From Trebonia sp963737285 (lineage in GTDB: Bacteria > Actinomycetota > Actinomycetes > Streptosporangiales > Streptosporangiaceae): 64,000 nt of DNA. Location of the stretch: positions 682,001 to 746,000 of the forward strand of contig CAVTRT010000003.1 in assembly GCA_963737285.1 (NCBI GenBank), read 5' to 3'. Below the pieces are notes generated by a model. It was not told the DNA's origin, made no database searches, and saw nothing but the letters and a program-made list of their open reading frames with translations. Numbering within the stretch: position 1 is the first letter of the stretch; each line of letters starts with the position of its first letter. The position numbers were made by a program, and so were the translations under genes. This document shows, one piece after another, positions 8,659 through 18,308 of this stretch.

Positions 8659-8678
8659 CATGACTAACGGTAGTCATG
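8659..8678. promoter_or_regulatory. 20-bp palindrome, possible operator
   Basis: CATGACTA-ACGG-TAGTCATG is a perfect 8-bp inverted repeat with a 4-nt centre, in an otherwise gene-free stretch (8471-8735) upstream of the DUF5999 gene. Its size and symmetry fit a dimeric repressor site. No -10 element clearly overlaps it and I cannot assign a regulator. I see nothing else in this gap. Confidence 0.3.
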
Positions 8679-8735
8679 CGTAGTCCCGGGAGAAACAGAG
8701 GGTGACTGCTGAGGGTGGGAATGCCGCCTTTGCCG

Positions 8736-9116
8736 TCAAACGACGGGTACGCGCGGGACCTCGGGGATGTGGTTCAGCCGGTGGTTCTCCCGCAGTGTCA
8801 GCAGCCGCTCCGCCTCGGCGGTGATCGCCCGGACGGGGGGCTTGGCCTTGCCCTTGCGGTAATAGATGCGGTCCTCGTAGCCGCGCGGGCCGATCTCGGC
8901 ACGCTGGGCCGCGTAGGTGGCCTGCATGGCCACCGTCAGCGCGGCGTCCAGCTCTTTCGCCAGCCGGTGCAGCTCGGTTACCGGAGCATGGCGTGCCTCC
9001 GCCTCCCGGAACGCGACGTCCGCCTCGCGCGCCGCGTCCAGCAGCTGGCCGCGCTCCGCGGCCAGCGCCACGTCCGCCGCGTGCTTGTCCGCCGCCTCCT
9101 GGCTAGCCTTGTACAT
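8736..9116 (-). CDS. hypothetical coiled-coil protein (126 aa)
   Basis: The product is very rich in Ala, Glu and Lys with heptad-like spacing from about residue 5 to 75 (for example LLDAAREADVAFREAEARH), which predicts a long coiled coil. A basic segment RIYYRKGKAKPPVRA follows, then LRENHRLNHIPEVPRVPVV at the C-terminus. There is no signal peptide or membrane helix. I do not recognise the family. Codon third positions are G/C rich, supporting a real gene. It precedes the ABC exporter pair on the same strand, about 100 bp downstream of the latter's end, so it could be co-transcribed. Confidence 0.6.
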   Translation of the reverse strand: MYKASQEAADKHAADVALAAERGQLLDAAREADVAFREAEARHAPVTELHRLAKELDAALTVAMQATYAAQRAEIGPRGYEDRIYYRKGKAKPPVRAITAEAERLLTLRENHRLNHIPEVPRVPVV

Positions 9117-9217
9117 CCCTGGTGCTCCGCCTTCCGACCGATATCCGCTCTGCGTTCAAGGGTGATCCAGCCAGGTTGCGGGTTCACTGCCCGGCATGTC
9201 CCGCTGAATCACCCTCA

Positions 9218-11092
9218 TTAAACCAGGCTCGCCGCCCAGCGAGCGTGCAGGTCGGCGTACTCGCCATCGCCGCGCAGGAGCTGGGCGGGGGAGCCGTCCT
9301 CGATGATCTGTCCGGACCGCAGCACCAGGACCCGGTCGGCGATAGCCACCGTCGACAGCCGGTGCGCGATGATCACCGCCGTCCGCCCGGCCAGCACGGT
9401 GCGCAGCGCGGCCTGGACCAGCCGCTCGGACGGGATGTCCAGCAGCGCGGTCGCCTCGTCGAGCAACAGCACCCCCGGCGCGGCAATGAAAGCGCGGGCA
9501 AACGAGATGAGCTGCCGCTGGCCGGCTGACAGCCGCCCGCCGCGCTTGCCAACCGGCGTCTGGTATCCCTGCGGCAGGCAGGCAATGAACTCGTGCGCAC
9601 CGATCGCCTGGGCCGCCTCCTCAACCTCGGCGTCCGAGGCCGACGGCCGGCCCAGCCGGATGTTGCGCGCGACGGTTCCCTCGAACAGGAAGCTCTCCTG
9701 GGTGATCAGCACGACCTGCTGGCGCAGCACCGCGTCCGGCAGGTCACGCAGGTCCACGCCATCCAGCGTGACCCGCCCGGCGTGGGGATCGTAGAACCGC
9801 GCCATCAGCCGGGCCACGGTCGTCTTCCCGGCCCCGGTCTCGCCAACCAGCGCGACCGTCTGCCCCGCCGGGATGTCGAGGTTGAAGTCAGCGAGAATAG
9901 TGCTGTCCGGGGCGGACGCCCCCCCGGCATCCCCCGGCGCCGCCGCACGGTAGCCGAACCGCACCGACTCCAGGCGCACCCGCCGCCCGGCCTGGCCCGC
10001 CGCCACCGTCGGCGACAGCGCCGCCGCCGCGACCGGCTCCGCCACTGACGGCTCCTCCTCTAGGACGCCGGACAGCTTCTCCAGCGCCGAGGCGGCCCCC
10101 TGGAAGGAGTTGTAGAACTGCGAGACGTCCTGCAGCGGGTCGAAGAAACGCTGCAAGTACAGCAGGAACGACGTCAGCACGCCGACCTGCAGCGACCCGT
10201 TGATGACCAGCAGGCCGCCGTAGGTCAAGACCACCGCGATCACCACGTTGGCCACCAGCGAGATCCCCGGGGCGAACAGCGCGTTCAGCTTCGAGGACCA
10301 CGCGCTGGCGCGGGCGTACTCACCCGACAGCTCGTCGAAGATCTCCTGGTTGCGACCCTCCCGGCGGAATGCCTGCACCGCCCGCAGGCCCCCGAACGTC
10401 TCCACGAAATGCACGATCATCAGCGAGTTCGCCTCCCGGATGCGCCGGTAGGCGACGGCTGACTGATCACGGAACCACCGTGCAAGCAGCGTTAGCGGCA
10501 CGAACGCCGCGAGCACCACCAGCGCCAGCCGCCAGTCCAGCAGCAGCATCCCGGTCCCTACCAGCACCAGCGTCAGCACCGCCGAGATCAGCGAGTCCAG
10601 GCCCTCCTCAAACAGCGCCGAGATCGCCTCGATGTCAGAGGTCTGCCGGGAGATCACCCGGCCCGAGGTGTAGGACTCGTGGAACGCGACCGGCAGCCGC
10701 AGCACGTGCCGAAATACCCGGCGCCGCAGTTCCAGCACCACCGACTGGCCCACCCGCCCGGTCATCGTCACGAACGTCCGCGTCGCCACCGCCTGCACGA
10801 CGACGGTCACGGCGAACGCGGCACAGACCCACGTCAGCGGGCCGGCATTCCCCGAGCGCACCATCGGCGGGATGCCCCGGTCAATGGCCACGCCGACCAG
10901 CCAGGGCCCGGCCAGTGAGGCCAGCGACGCGACCACGATCGCCGCCCCGGTCCACGCCACCACGCGCCGATGCGGCGACAGCAGGTCGCCCAGCAGGGCA
11001 CGCGAGCGGCGCCGCAGCAGCACGGCCAGCGACGCGGGCACGTCATCCACCTTCTCGGCCGCGATCCCCCGCCAGGCCGCGTCCGCGGTCAT
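9218..11092 (-). CDS. ABC exporter half-transporter, catalytic NBD subunit
   Basis: A 624-residue ABC exporter with an N-terminal six-helix membrane domain (about residues 45-330) and a C-terminal ATPase. It has Walker A GETGAGKTT (417-425), Walker B VLLLDEATALLD with the catalytic Glu at 546, and the H-loop IIAHRLST. Its signature sequence is LSAGQ (521-525) instead of LSGGQ. Its start overlaps the stop of the upstream ABC gene by 4 bp, so the two are translationally coupled and probably form a heterodimer. The partner carries the complementary defects. The substrate is unknown; such pairs export lipids, peptides or drugs. Confidence 0.9.
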   Translation of the reverse strand: MTADAAWRGIAAEKVDDVPASLAVLLRRRSRALLGDLLSPHRRVVAWTGAAIVVASLASLAGPWLVGVAIDRGIPPMVRSGNAGPLTWVCAAFAVTVVVQAVATRTFVTMTGRVGQSVVLELRRRVFRHVLRLPVAFHESYTSGRVISRQTSDIEAISALFEEGLDSLISAVLTLVLVGTGMLLLDWRLALVVLAAFVPLTLLARWFRDQSAVAYRRIREANSLMIVHFVETFGGLRAVQAFRREGRNQEIFDELSGEYARASAWSSKLNALFAPGISLVANVVIAVVLTYGGLLVINGSLQVGVLTSFLLYLQRFFDPLQDVSQFYNSFQGAASALEKLSGVLEEEPSVAEPVAAAALSPTVAAGQAGRRVRLESVRFGYRAAAPGDAGGASAPDSTILADFNLDIPAGQTVALVGETGAGKTTVARLMARFYDPHAGRVTLDGVDLRDLPDAVLRQQVVLITQESFLFEGTVARNIRLGRPSASDAEVEEAAQAIGAHEFIACLPQGYQTPVGKRGGRLSAGQRQLISFARAFIAAPGVLLLDEATALLDIPSERLVQAALRTVLAGRTAVIIAHRLSTVAIADRVLVLRSGQIIEDGSPAQLLRGDGEYADLHARWAASLV

Positions 11093-13059
11093 CGGGCGGC
11101 CACCTCCTGCATCGTCATCAGCGACGCGTACCGCGGCTGGGTGGCCAGCAGCTCCCGGTGGCTGCCGGTCGCCGCGATCACCCCGTCGGCGAGCAGGGCC
11201 ACCCGGTCGGCGAGCGCCACCGTCGACGGACGGTGCGCTACCACCAGGGCCGTCGTGTCGGCCAGGACTGAGCCAAGCGCGCGGGTTACCCGCTCCTCGG
11301 TGTGCACGTCGAGGGCCGATAGCGGGTCATCGAGCACCAGCACATCGGGCTTGGCGAGGATGGCCCGGGCCAGCGCGACCCGCTGCCGCTGCCCGCCGGA
11401 CAGCGCCATGCCCTGCTCGCCGATCCGGGTGTCCAGCCCCCACGGCAGGTCGTAGGCGAACCGCGCCTGCGCCGCCACCAGGGCCGCCTCGATCTCCTCA
11501 TCGCTCGCGCCAGGCGCGCCGAACGCCACGTTCTCCCGGACGCTGGCGGAGAAAAGCGTGGCCTCCTCAAACGCGAACCCCACTACCGTCCGCAGTTCCG
11601 CCAGCGGGTAGTCCCGCACGTCCCGGCCGCCGACCAGGACCCGCCCGGCGCTCGCGTCCGCCAGCCGGGGCACCAGTTGCAGCAGCGTGGTCTTTCCTGA
11701 CCCGGTCGCCCCGGTGAGGACCAGCGTCTCGCCGCGCGCCACCGCGAGGCTCACGCCCCGCAGCACGGGCCCGCTGCCTCGTGGGTACTGGAACCGGACA
11801 TTCTCAAACGCCAGATAACGGGATGCTTCGGGCGCGGGGGGTATCCCTGGGATAACGGAGTGTCCTAGGAGACCAGGGCCATAACGGGCCGTGGCCGGTC
11901 TCTCACCCGCCAGGAAGCTCCCGCTCACGGGCGTGGTGATCGGCGCGGGCGCGGCGCTGGACGCGGGCGCGGCGATCTCGGGGACGGTGTCGAAGATCTC
12001 CAGTACCCGCTGCGCTGCCGTGGCGGCCTCCTCGCCCGAGGCGAGGATGTAGCCGAGGGCCTCGATGGGCCACACGAGCTGGAGTGCGAGCGTGATGAAC
12101 GCGACCAGGCCGCCGAGGGTGAGGGCGTGGCGGCTGACGGCGAGCGCTCCCAGCGCCAGGATGAGGGCGATCGTGGCATTGGGGATCAGGTCGAGCATTG
12201 ACCAAAATCCCCCGAGCAGCCGTGCCATCGACACCTTCGTGTGGTACATCCGCGTGGCCTGTGCCTCGTAGGCGGCGGCCGCCTCCGGTGCACGGCCGAG
12301 CGCCTTCAGCACCCGGACACCAGTGGCCGCCTCCTCGATGAGGGTCGTTAGGTCGCCCTCCTGGTCCTGCACCCGGCGGGCGAGCACCTTATACCGGCGC
12401 TCGAACCGGGTGCAGAAGATGAGCACCGGCGCGACCATGCAACTGGTGGCCAGGCCCATCCACCAGTTGAGCCGGACTAGCAGGACCGCGACGGCGACGA
12501 ACGTGGCGACAGTGATGATCAGGAATACCAGGCCAAAGCCGGCGAACCTCCTGATCGAGGACAGGTCGGAGGTGGCGCGCGACAGCAGTTGGCCGGACTG
12601 CCACCCGTCGTGGAACTGCGGCTCCAGCCGCTGCAGGTGCGCGTACAGATCGTCGCGGATCGTCTTTTCCATGCCGGCCACCGCGTTGCCCTGAATCCAG
12701 CGGCGGATGAGGCTGAGCACGAACTGCGTGATCCCGAGCCCGAGCGCGGCCAGGCCAAGCGGGATGAGCAGCCTCGCGTCGTGGCGGGCGATCGCACCGT
12801 CGATGACCGCCTTGGCCAGCAGCGGGATGACGATGGCGGCGGCTTCCACGCCAACTGCCGCCATCAGCATCGTCAGTAGCTGGAACCGGTAGGGCCGCAG
12901 GTACGGGCGCAGCCGCCACAGGGCGCGTGCGGGGCGCTGCGGGCCGTACGTTGCGGGGGCGGTTCGACTGGGGAGCGAAGTGTTCCCCTGGACGGGCAGT
13001 GGAGTATCGGTAGCTTGCTGATGACTATCTGTAGTGTTGTCTGACCCCGAATCGGACAC
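11089..13059 (-). CDS. ABC exporter half-transporter, degenerate NBD subunit
   Basis: A 656-residue ABC exporter half. After a Ser/Thr-rich N-terminal extension (about 45 residues), the membrane domain runs to about 350, then a Pro/Ala-rich linker (361-413) leads to the ATPase. Walker A is GATGSGKT (450-457) and the signature is an intact LSGGQ (553-557), but Walker B ends VLVLDDP, placing Asp 578 where the catalytic Glu should be. In heterodimeric exporters such as TM287/288 this marks the degenerate site. It is the first gene of a two-gene operon with the 624-residue subunit. The start is GTG 13059. Confidence 0.9.
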   Translation of the reverse strand: MSDSGSDNTTDSHQQATDTPLPVQGNTSLPSRTAPATYGPQRPARALWRLRPYLRPYRFQLLTMLMAAVGVEAAAIVIPLLAKAVIDGAIARHDARLLIPLGLAALGLGITQFVLSLIRRWIQGNAVAGMEKTIRDDLYAHLQRLEPQFHDGWQSGQLLSRATSDLSSIRRFAGFGLVFLIITVATFVAVAVLLVRLNWWMGLATSCMVAPVLIFCTRFERRYKVLARRVQDQEGDLTTLIEEAATGVRVLKALGRAPEAAAAYEAQATRMYHTKVSMARLLGGFWSMLDLIPNATIALILALGALAVSRHALTLGGLVAFITLALQLVWPIEALGYILASGEEAATAAQRVLEIFDTVPEIAAPASSAAPAPITTPVSGSFLAGERPATARYGPGLLGHSVIPGIPPAPEASRYLAFENVRFQYPRGSGPVLRGVSLAVARGETLVLTGATGSGKTTLLQLVPRLADASAGRVLVGGRDVRDYPLAELRTVVGFAFEEATLFSASVRENVAFGAPGASDEEIEAALVAAQARFAYDLPWGLDTRIGEQGMALSGGQRQRVALARAILAKPDVLVLDDPLSALDVHTEERVTRALGSVLADTTALVVAHRPSTVALADRVALLADGVIAATGSHRELLATQPRYASLMTMQEVAAR

Positions 13060-13194
13060 TGACGGAGCGTAAATCGATGCCCCTCATATTGTCATCTCAT
13101 TTTCTCGCCTCTTCCGCCCGCGTGTTACCGACGGTGCCCGGCGTGCAGGAGTGCTAGCGTGTGGCAGTCGGTTTCGTGATCGCCGCGGGGGGTC

Positions 13195-13884
13195 GTGATG
13201 ATGATCCGATACCTGTCCGGGCTGCTTGTCTGTGGTCTGGGCTTGTTCGGGGGCGGCTGGCTCATCGTCGTGACGGTGCTGCTGCGCGGGACGCCAACCA
13301 GCGCCAGCCTGGCCAGCGCCGGCACCGGGGTCGGCGTCGCGCTGGTGTCGGCGATCGGCATCGCGTGCTGGTCGGTGGCCTGGCGGCAGCGGATGCGCCT
13401 GGACGGGGTACTCGCGAGCCGGCCCCGCCCGATGGCGGGCGGCATGGCTGGTGGCACGGCAGGCCGCAACCGGCGGGCACTGCGCAGGGACATGCGCCAC
13501 GGGGCGCGGATGGCGCGCCTTGAGGCCAGGCGGGATGAGACGGCGAAGCGGGATGAGGCGGTCTGGCGGGATCAGGCGGTCCGGCCGGACGAGATAGTGC
13601 TGCGGGAGGCTGCCGCTTGCGCCTGCCGCTCGCGGGGCGACGACCGGCAGCCGGTGATCCCCGGGCCTCGGGTCCCGTCGGCGGCCGAGACCGGTGATGG
13701 CGGGAGCGCGGGCGGCGTGCCTGGCGGCAGGGGGATAGGAGACCCGGAGCGGCCAGCGGTGGTGCTGACCGAGTTGCGGGCGCTGCTTGAGCCGCTGCTG
13801 ACGACGGGGCCGATACCAGTCCTGGGAAGCGAGCCAGACGACCTCATGGCTGAGGATCTCCTTGGCGAGGAGGAGTCATGGTAA
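13195..13884 (+). CDS. membrane-anchored hypothetical protein (229 aa)
   Basis: The protein has two N-terminal membrane helices (about residues 5-28 and 42-63). A long hydrophilic Arg/Asp/Glu-rich segment follows that looks disordered or partly helical (many repeats of the type RRDETAKRDEAV), and the tail is acidic. Starts at GTG 13195, ATG 13198 and ATG 13201 are all in frame; the choice changes at most two residues. No family is recognised. It overlaps the next gene by 7 bp, so both are probably translated together, and it is divergent from the ABC exporter pair. Confidence 0.6.
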   Translation: MMMIRYLSGLLVCGLGLFGGGWLIVVTVLLRGTPTSASLASAGTGVGVALVSAIGIACWSVAWRQRMRLDGVLASRPRPMAGGMAGGTAGRNRRALRRDMRHGARMARLEARRDETAKRDEAVWRDQAVRPDEIVLREAAACACRSRGDDRQPVIPGPRVPSAAETGDGGSAGGVPGGRGIGDPERPAVVLTELRALLEPLLTTGPIPVLGSEPDDLMAEDLLGEEESW

Positions 13885-14102
13885 GCCGGGCCGGGACCGG
13901 CGTGATCGCGATCGTCTTCCTGGCTGGGCTGTGGCTGGTCGCCGCGCCATTCGCGCTGCGCTTCCAGCCGCCCCACACGGCGTGGGGCGGGGCCACCAAG
14001 GCTGATGTCATCATCGGCGGGCTGCTCGCGACCGCGGGCTTCGGCGGTCTCTTCGCGGTAGTCGCGGGACGAGTGCGGGAGATGTATTCTGACCCCTTGT
14101 GA
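13878..14102 (+). CDS. small two-helix membrane protein (74 aa)
   Basis: From ATG 13878, preceded by GAGGAGGAG as a strong ribosome-binding site, the product has two membrane helices (about 7-26 and 42-66) joined by a Pro/Gly loop containing FQPPHTAWGG, and it ends in a short charged tail. The size and helix pair resemble small SPW-type integral membrane proteins, but I do not claim the family. It overlaps the upstream gene by 7 bp and the start of the aminotransferase gene by 4 bp, so three genes appear to form one unit. Confidence 0.6.
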   Translation: MVSRAGTGVIAIVFLAGLWLVAAPFALRFQPPHTAWGGATKADVIIGGLLATAGFGGLFAVVAGRVREMYSDPL

Positions 14103-15299
14103 GCTTTGATGTTGACCACGTCCGGGCGGGCTATCCCGCGCTGCGCGACGGGTATGCCTACTTGGATGGTGCCGCCGGGACGCAGGTCCCTGAACCGGTT
14201 ATCGAGGCCATCGCGGGTGCCTACCGCGCCGGGATCGGCAATGACGGGGGCGCGTTCGCGGCCTCCGCGCGCTCGGCCGCGATCGTGGCGGAGGCCAGGC
14301 AGGCCGTCGCGGACCTGGTGGGCGGCGTCGCTGACGGCGTCGTCTTCGGCCCGAGCGCCACCGCGCTTGTCTACCGGATCTCCGCGGCAATGGCGCGGAC
14401 CTGGGCGCCAGGCGACGAGGTGATCGTCTCCCGGCTGGACCACGACTCGAACATCCGCCCGTGGGTCCAGGCGGCCGAGCGGGCCGGCGCCACACTGCGG
14501 TGGGCGGAACCCGACCTGGCAACCGGCGAGCTTCCCGGCGAGCCAGTACGCGGACCTGATTGGCCCGCGCACCCGCGTGGTGGCGGTGACCGCGGCGAGC
14601 AACGTCATCGGCACCCGGCCTGACGTCTCGGCGATCGCGGCCCTGGCGCACGCCGCCGGCGCACTGGTCTACGTGGACGGTGTGCACGCCACCCCGCACG
14701 TCCCGGTGGATGTCCGCGCGCTCGGCGCCGACTTCTACGCGACCAGCGCCTACAAGTGGTCCGGCCCGCACATCGGGACAGTGATCGCCGACCCGGCCCT
14801 GCTGGCGACGCTCCGCCCGGACAAGCTCGCGCCCTCGTCCGACGACGTTCCTGAGCGCTTCGAGCTCGGCACGCTGCCCTTCGCCGACCTGGCCGGCGTC
14901 ACGGCCGCCGTGAACCACCTCGCTGGCTTGGAGGGTGGCTGCGAGGGCACCCGTCGCGAGCGGGTGCTCGCCTCGATGGCCGCGGTCGAGGACTATGAGG
15001 CGGGACTGTTCGCCAGGATGCTGAACGGCCTGGCCGCGATGAGCCACGTGACCCTGTACGGAAAGGCTGCTGGCCGGGCACCGACCGCGTTCTTCACGGT
15101 GGCGGGCCTGACCCCGCGTGCCATCGCCGAGTCCCTTGCCGCCCGGAAGGTCAACGTCTGGAACGGCAACAACTACGCTTACGAGTTGTGCAACGCCCTG
15201 GGCCTGGGTCCCGACGGCGCTGTCCGGGCCGGCCTGGTCCACTACAACGACGAGAGTGACGTGGAACGCCTGCTGGCCTGCCTGGACGACCTCGCGTAA
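14099..15299 (+). pseudogene. cysteine desulfurase-like class V aminotransferase, one-base frameshift
   Basis: Two overlapping frames together encode one full-length (about 400 aa) PLP enzyme of the cysteine-desulfurase-like class V family. The N-terminal part has AYLDGAAGTQVPEPV and DHDSNIRPW; the C-terminal part has TAASNVIGTRPD, the cofactor-binding region VDGVHATPH, and the PLP lysine in YATSAYKWSGPH. They are joined if one G is removed from the run at 14534-14538, so that LATGELP continues as ASQYADLIGPRT. The break may be a sequencing error or a true inactivating mutation. DHDSNIRPW is typical of the subgroup of uncertain substrate near SufS, not of the core Fe-S enzyme. It is coupled to the two upstream membrane-protein genes. 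Confidence 0.8.
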
Positions 15300-15309
15300 C
15301 GGCCGGGCA

Positions 15310-16308
15310 TCAGGAGCGGTGACCTGCTTGCGCGAGCTGCAGGGCGTACCCGAGCCAGAACTGGCCGGCGGGGGGTCCCCCGTTGCACGGTCCGTCGCTG
15401 GCTCCTGGGGGCTTGATCCACAGGTACGCGCTGATCCCCGGGGGACCAGGGTGCAGTGTTGGCGCCGGCCCTGGCGCCCGGCCGGGAGGATTGCACCACG
15501 CAGGAGAGTCGGGGCCGGTGTACGGGCCGTTGCCGTTGCGGCTGGTATCGATGACAGCCTCCACGCTGCCGCCTAGGGCGCGCTCCAGTCGCTGGCTCCA
15601 CGCGACGACGGTGGCCGTCCACTGGAAGTTCGATACGTTCGCGGAGAATCCCCGGCCATCGGAGATGCCGGCCTGCTTGAGCGCGGCCGCAAGCGGTGCG
15701 GGGTCCGGGAACATGCCTGGATTGCCGGCATCCAGGTAGACCTGGGCATGCGGCAGCCTGCCCAGGTGGCTCATGCCGTACTGGAGCAACTGGTAGCGCT
15801 CGGCAGCCTGCGGGGGACTCAGGCAGCCTCCGACGATGTCCGGCACGGCATCCGGCTCCACGATGACGATGTCATCGCCGCTGCCGATCGCCGCCGCCAG
15901 TTCGTTGATCCACGTCATGTAGGCCGCCGCGCCGGCTCCCGGGGAGGCGGAGAACTTTCCGCAGGCATCGCGGTCAGGCAAGTTGTAGGCGACGATGACT
16001 GGGATCTGGTGGATCCTCGCCGCCGCCAGCGTCTCCTGCCTGACCTGCTCCATCTCATCGGACTGGCCCACCGCCCAGAAGGCGGCGGGCGTTTTCGCCA
16101 GCGCGAGTAGCTCGCCCGCCTGGGTTGCCTGCTGCTCCGCCCGCAGCGCCCTGACCCCGGCGAACAGCGGGTTACCTGGGTCAACGTAGAGCTGGGGAGC
16201 GGGATTGGCGGTCGACCCGCAGGCCGCCATCGCGACCATCGCAGCGCTCGCGGCTGTAGCCGCGACAGCAAGGCGCAGGCGTCGCCTGCGGACTGGCTGC
16301 GCTGTCAC
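15310..16308 (-). CDS. cslZ: GH6 family lipoprotein endoglucanase (CslZ-like)
   Basis: A 332-residue glycoside hydrolase family 6 protein. A lipoprotein signal ends at VAMAAC (Cys 30), so it is anchored outside the cell. GH6 motifs are visible: NLPDRDACGKFSA with catalytic-region Asp residues, IVIVEPDAVPD, IDTSRNGNGP, WCNPPGRAPG and LWIKPPGASDG. In Streptomyces the third gene of the cslA-glxA locus encodes such an enzyme, thought to trim the beta-glucan made by CslA at hyphal tips. The GTG start overlaps the stop of the glxA gene by 4 bp, supporting translational coupling. Length is short but normal for the family without a binding module. Confidence 0.85.
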   Translation of the reverse strand: MTAQPVRRRRLRLAVAATAASAAMVAMAACGSTANPAPQLYVDPGNPLFAGVRALRAEQQATQAGELLALAKTPAAFWAVGQSDEMEQVRQETLAAARIHQIPVIVAYNLPDRDACGKFSASPGAGAAAYMTWINELAAAIGSGDDIVIVEPDAVPDIVGGCLSPPQAAERYQLLQYGMSHLGRLPHAQVYLDAGNPGMFPDPAPLAAALKQAGISDGRGFSANVSNFQWTATVVAWSQRLERALGGSVEAVIDTSRNGNGPYTGPDSPAWCNPPGRAPGPAPTLHPGPPGISAYLWIKPPGASDGPCNGGPPAGQFWLGYALQLAQAGHRS

Positions 16309-18275
16309 GGAACCTGAACCCAGGAAGCGGTGGACGGGATTGACTTGTTGCTGATCGCGAAGAGCATGTAGTAGCTGGGCGGGACGATGTTGTCGTTCGA
16401 CGGGATCGTGATCTTGAGGTAATCGCTGCCGACTCGCGTGAAATCGACGCCGATCGAGCGCGCGTTGACGTCGGTGACGTGGGTGGAATTATCGGGGCGC
16501 ATCAGGCGCAGGTACCGGATGGCTGACGCCTGCGTTACCTTGATGAGGTAACTGTGCCCGAGGTCCATCACCGTGGGCGCCGAGATGATGCTCGGGCGGG
16601 GCCGGTGGAACATGTACGGCGGGTAGTAGACGTCGATCTCCTGGTTGAAGGTCTGCGGCTCGGTGTCCTGCGCGTTGCCGTACAGGGGATTGCCGCCCAT
16701 CGTTATGACAGCTCCGCTGGGCAGCAGCAGCCCTTCGGAGTGGTAGTCCCGGCCGGTGATGGAATCGGCCGCCCAGGAAAACGAGTTGGTGGCGACGTTG
16801 TAGATCCGCGTGTCACGATTGTCGCTTCCGTGCATGCCGCGGTAGTACCGTGACCCGCCCGTCACGAGCACCTCGTCGTTGGGCAGCAGCACGGTGACGG
16901 GATAACGTGTCGGCTCGGCCAGGTTGGGTCCCCGTACCCAGTGCGGGCTAGGCGCGTCCATGTCTATGAGCGCGGTACGCGCGGTCGTCGAGTTCGATTG
17001 CCCCACACCGCCGCCGCCCAAGACCATGATTTCCCCGTCTTGAGCGGGCGGCAGCAGGACAGAGGCGCTCGTCTCCAGGTCCTGCGGGTCTGGTATCCCG
17101 GGAACCGGGATGAAGGCGTTAGTCTTCACGTTCCAGAACCCGGGCGTGCGCCAGGCCGGCGTCGCCGGACCGTACCCAGCGTTGGAACCGGTGAAGAACA
17201 ACTGCCCGCTGGCCGTGAGGAACGTTGCCGGGTAGGTTGGGAACCCGTGGACCGGACCTTGGGCCCACTGGTTGGTCGAAGGGTTGAACATCTCGCTGTT
17301 CATCGCGATCTGGCCCTGGCCGTTGAGTCCTGACATGGCCATGACCATGCCGTTGCCCATCTCGGCCAGCGTCGGGTACCAGCGGGCGTAGTTCATCGAG
17401 TTGACCTTCACGAACCGCGAGGTCTTGACGTCGAAGATGTACGCGTCCTGGGTCCCGAAGTAGTTCTGCTGCTGCAACGTCATCGGCGTGCCGATGCCGT
17501 ACAGCAGGGAGTTGGACTCCGGCCCGATCAGGCCTTGGAGCGTGTACCGCTTCGCCGATGCCTGCAGCGACGCCTTGCCCTTCTTGACCGCGTCCACCCA
17601 GATGTCGCGCTGGGCGTCGATGACCGTCACCTTGCCGTGCGCGCCCCTTTGCGCGGTCGCGCGCGGGATCGTCATCGCGAACGCGGTCGCGTACGTCGCC
17701 CCGTTGGGCGCGACGAAGATCGTCCCCTTCGGCAGCGTCCATGACTGACTCGGGTCCGTGTTCACGACCGTCATGCTCCCGGCGGGGTAGACCGGGTCGA
17801 GGTTCTCGTAGCGAGCGGTTCCGCCCGCGATGAGGATGTTCCCGTCGGGCAGTTCGATGTGGCCGGCGCAGAACAGGTCCCAGGGAGTGGGGATAAGCCG
17901 CATCTTCATGGTCACGGGGTTGAGCAGGAGGGTCTTGAACGTTCCGGCGTCGAAGTACGCCTGGTTGTTCCCGGACCCGGCCATGATGAGGACGTCCCCG
18001 TTGTAGAGCACGGTGGAGTGGACGGCGTTCACCCGGTACTTGGAGGGGATGTTCAGCTTGACCCACACCCCGTACTTGGCCTCGTAAGCGGGCCTGGTGA
18101 TCTGGTAGGTGTGGTACCAGTCGCCGACGTCGGCGCCTACGGTCGGCACATTCGCCCCGATGATGGCGCCGGCGGCCAGTACTGCGCCCAGTGTTGCCAG
18201 CAGGCGACGTGTCCATCTCTTGCGCGGTTCTCCGGACGGGCGGACTCGGCCGGGTGTGGTGACGGATGAGGCCAT
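16305..18275 (-). CDS. glxA: radical copper oxidase GlxA (galactose oxidase-like)
   Basis: A 656-residue kelch-type copper radical oxidase with an N-terminal membrane anchor or uncleaved signal (residues 22-45). The expected cofactor residues are all visible: Cys 136 in LFCAGHIELPDG and Tyr 300 in ARWYPTLAEMG for the thioether-linked Tyr-Cys radical, Tyr 511 and His 512 in RDYHSEGLLLP, and a further His (about 599) in NSTHVTD. In Streptomyces, GlxA oxidises a glycan made by CslA at hyphal tips and is needed for development and pellet formation. It is the middle gene of the operon, with AAGGAG before ATG 18275 and a 33-bp gap after cslA. Confidence 0.92.
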   Translation of the reverse strand: MASSVTTPGRVRPSGEPRKRWTRRLLATLGAVLAAGAIIGANVPTVGADVGDWYHTYQITRPAYEAKYGVWVKLNIPSKYRVNAVHSTVLYNGDVLIMAGSGNNQAYFDAGTFKTLLLNPVTMKMRLIPTPWDLFCAGHIELPDGNILIAGGTARYENLDPVYPAGSMTVVNTDPSQSWTLPKGTIFVAPNGATYATAFAMTIPRATAQRGAHGKVTVIDAQRDIWVDAVKKGKASLQASAKRYTLQGLIGPESNSLLYGIGTPMTLQQQNYFGTQDAYIFDVKTSRFVKVNSMNYARWYPTLAEMGNGMVMAMSGLNGQGQIAMNSEMFNPSTNQWAQGPVHGFPTYPATFLTASGQLFFTGSNAGYGPATPAWRTPGFWNVKTNAFIPVPGIPDPQDLETSASVLLPPAQDGEIMVLGGGGVGQSNSTTARTALIDMDAPSPHWVRGPNLAEPTRYPVTVLLPNDEVLVTGGSRYYRGMHGSDNRDTRIYNVATNSFSWAADSITGRDYHSEGLLLPSGAVITMGGNPLYGNAQDTEPQTFNQEIDVYYPPYMFHRPRPSIISAPTVMDLGHSYLIKVTQASAIRYLRLMRPDNSTHVTDVNARSIGVDFTRVGSDYLKITIPSNDNIVPPSYYMLFAISNKSIPSTASWVQVP

Positions 18276-18308
18276 GGCAGGGGTTCTCCTTGATCTCGCG
18301 TCGGGTGC

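Noticed and set aside
14199..15242. Long minus-strand frame opposite the aminotransferase
   Set aside because: Shadow frame of a conserved PLP enzyme; Arg/Gly-rich with no family sequence.
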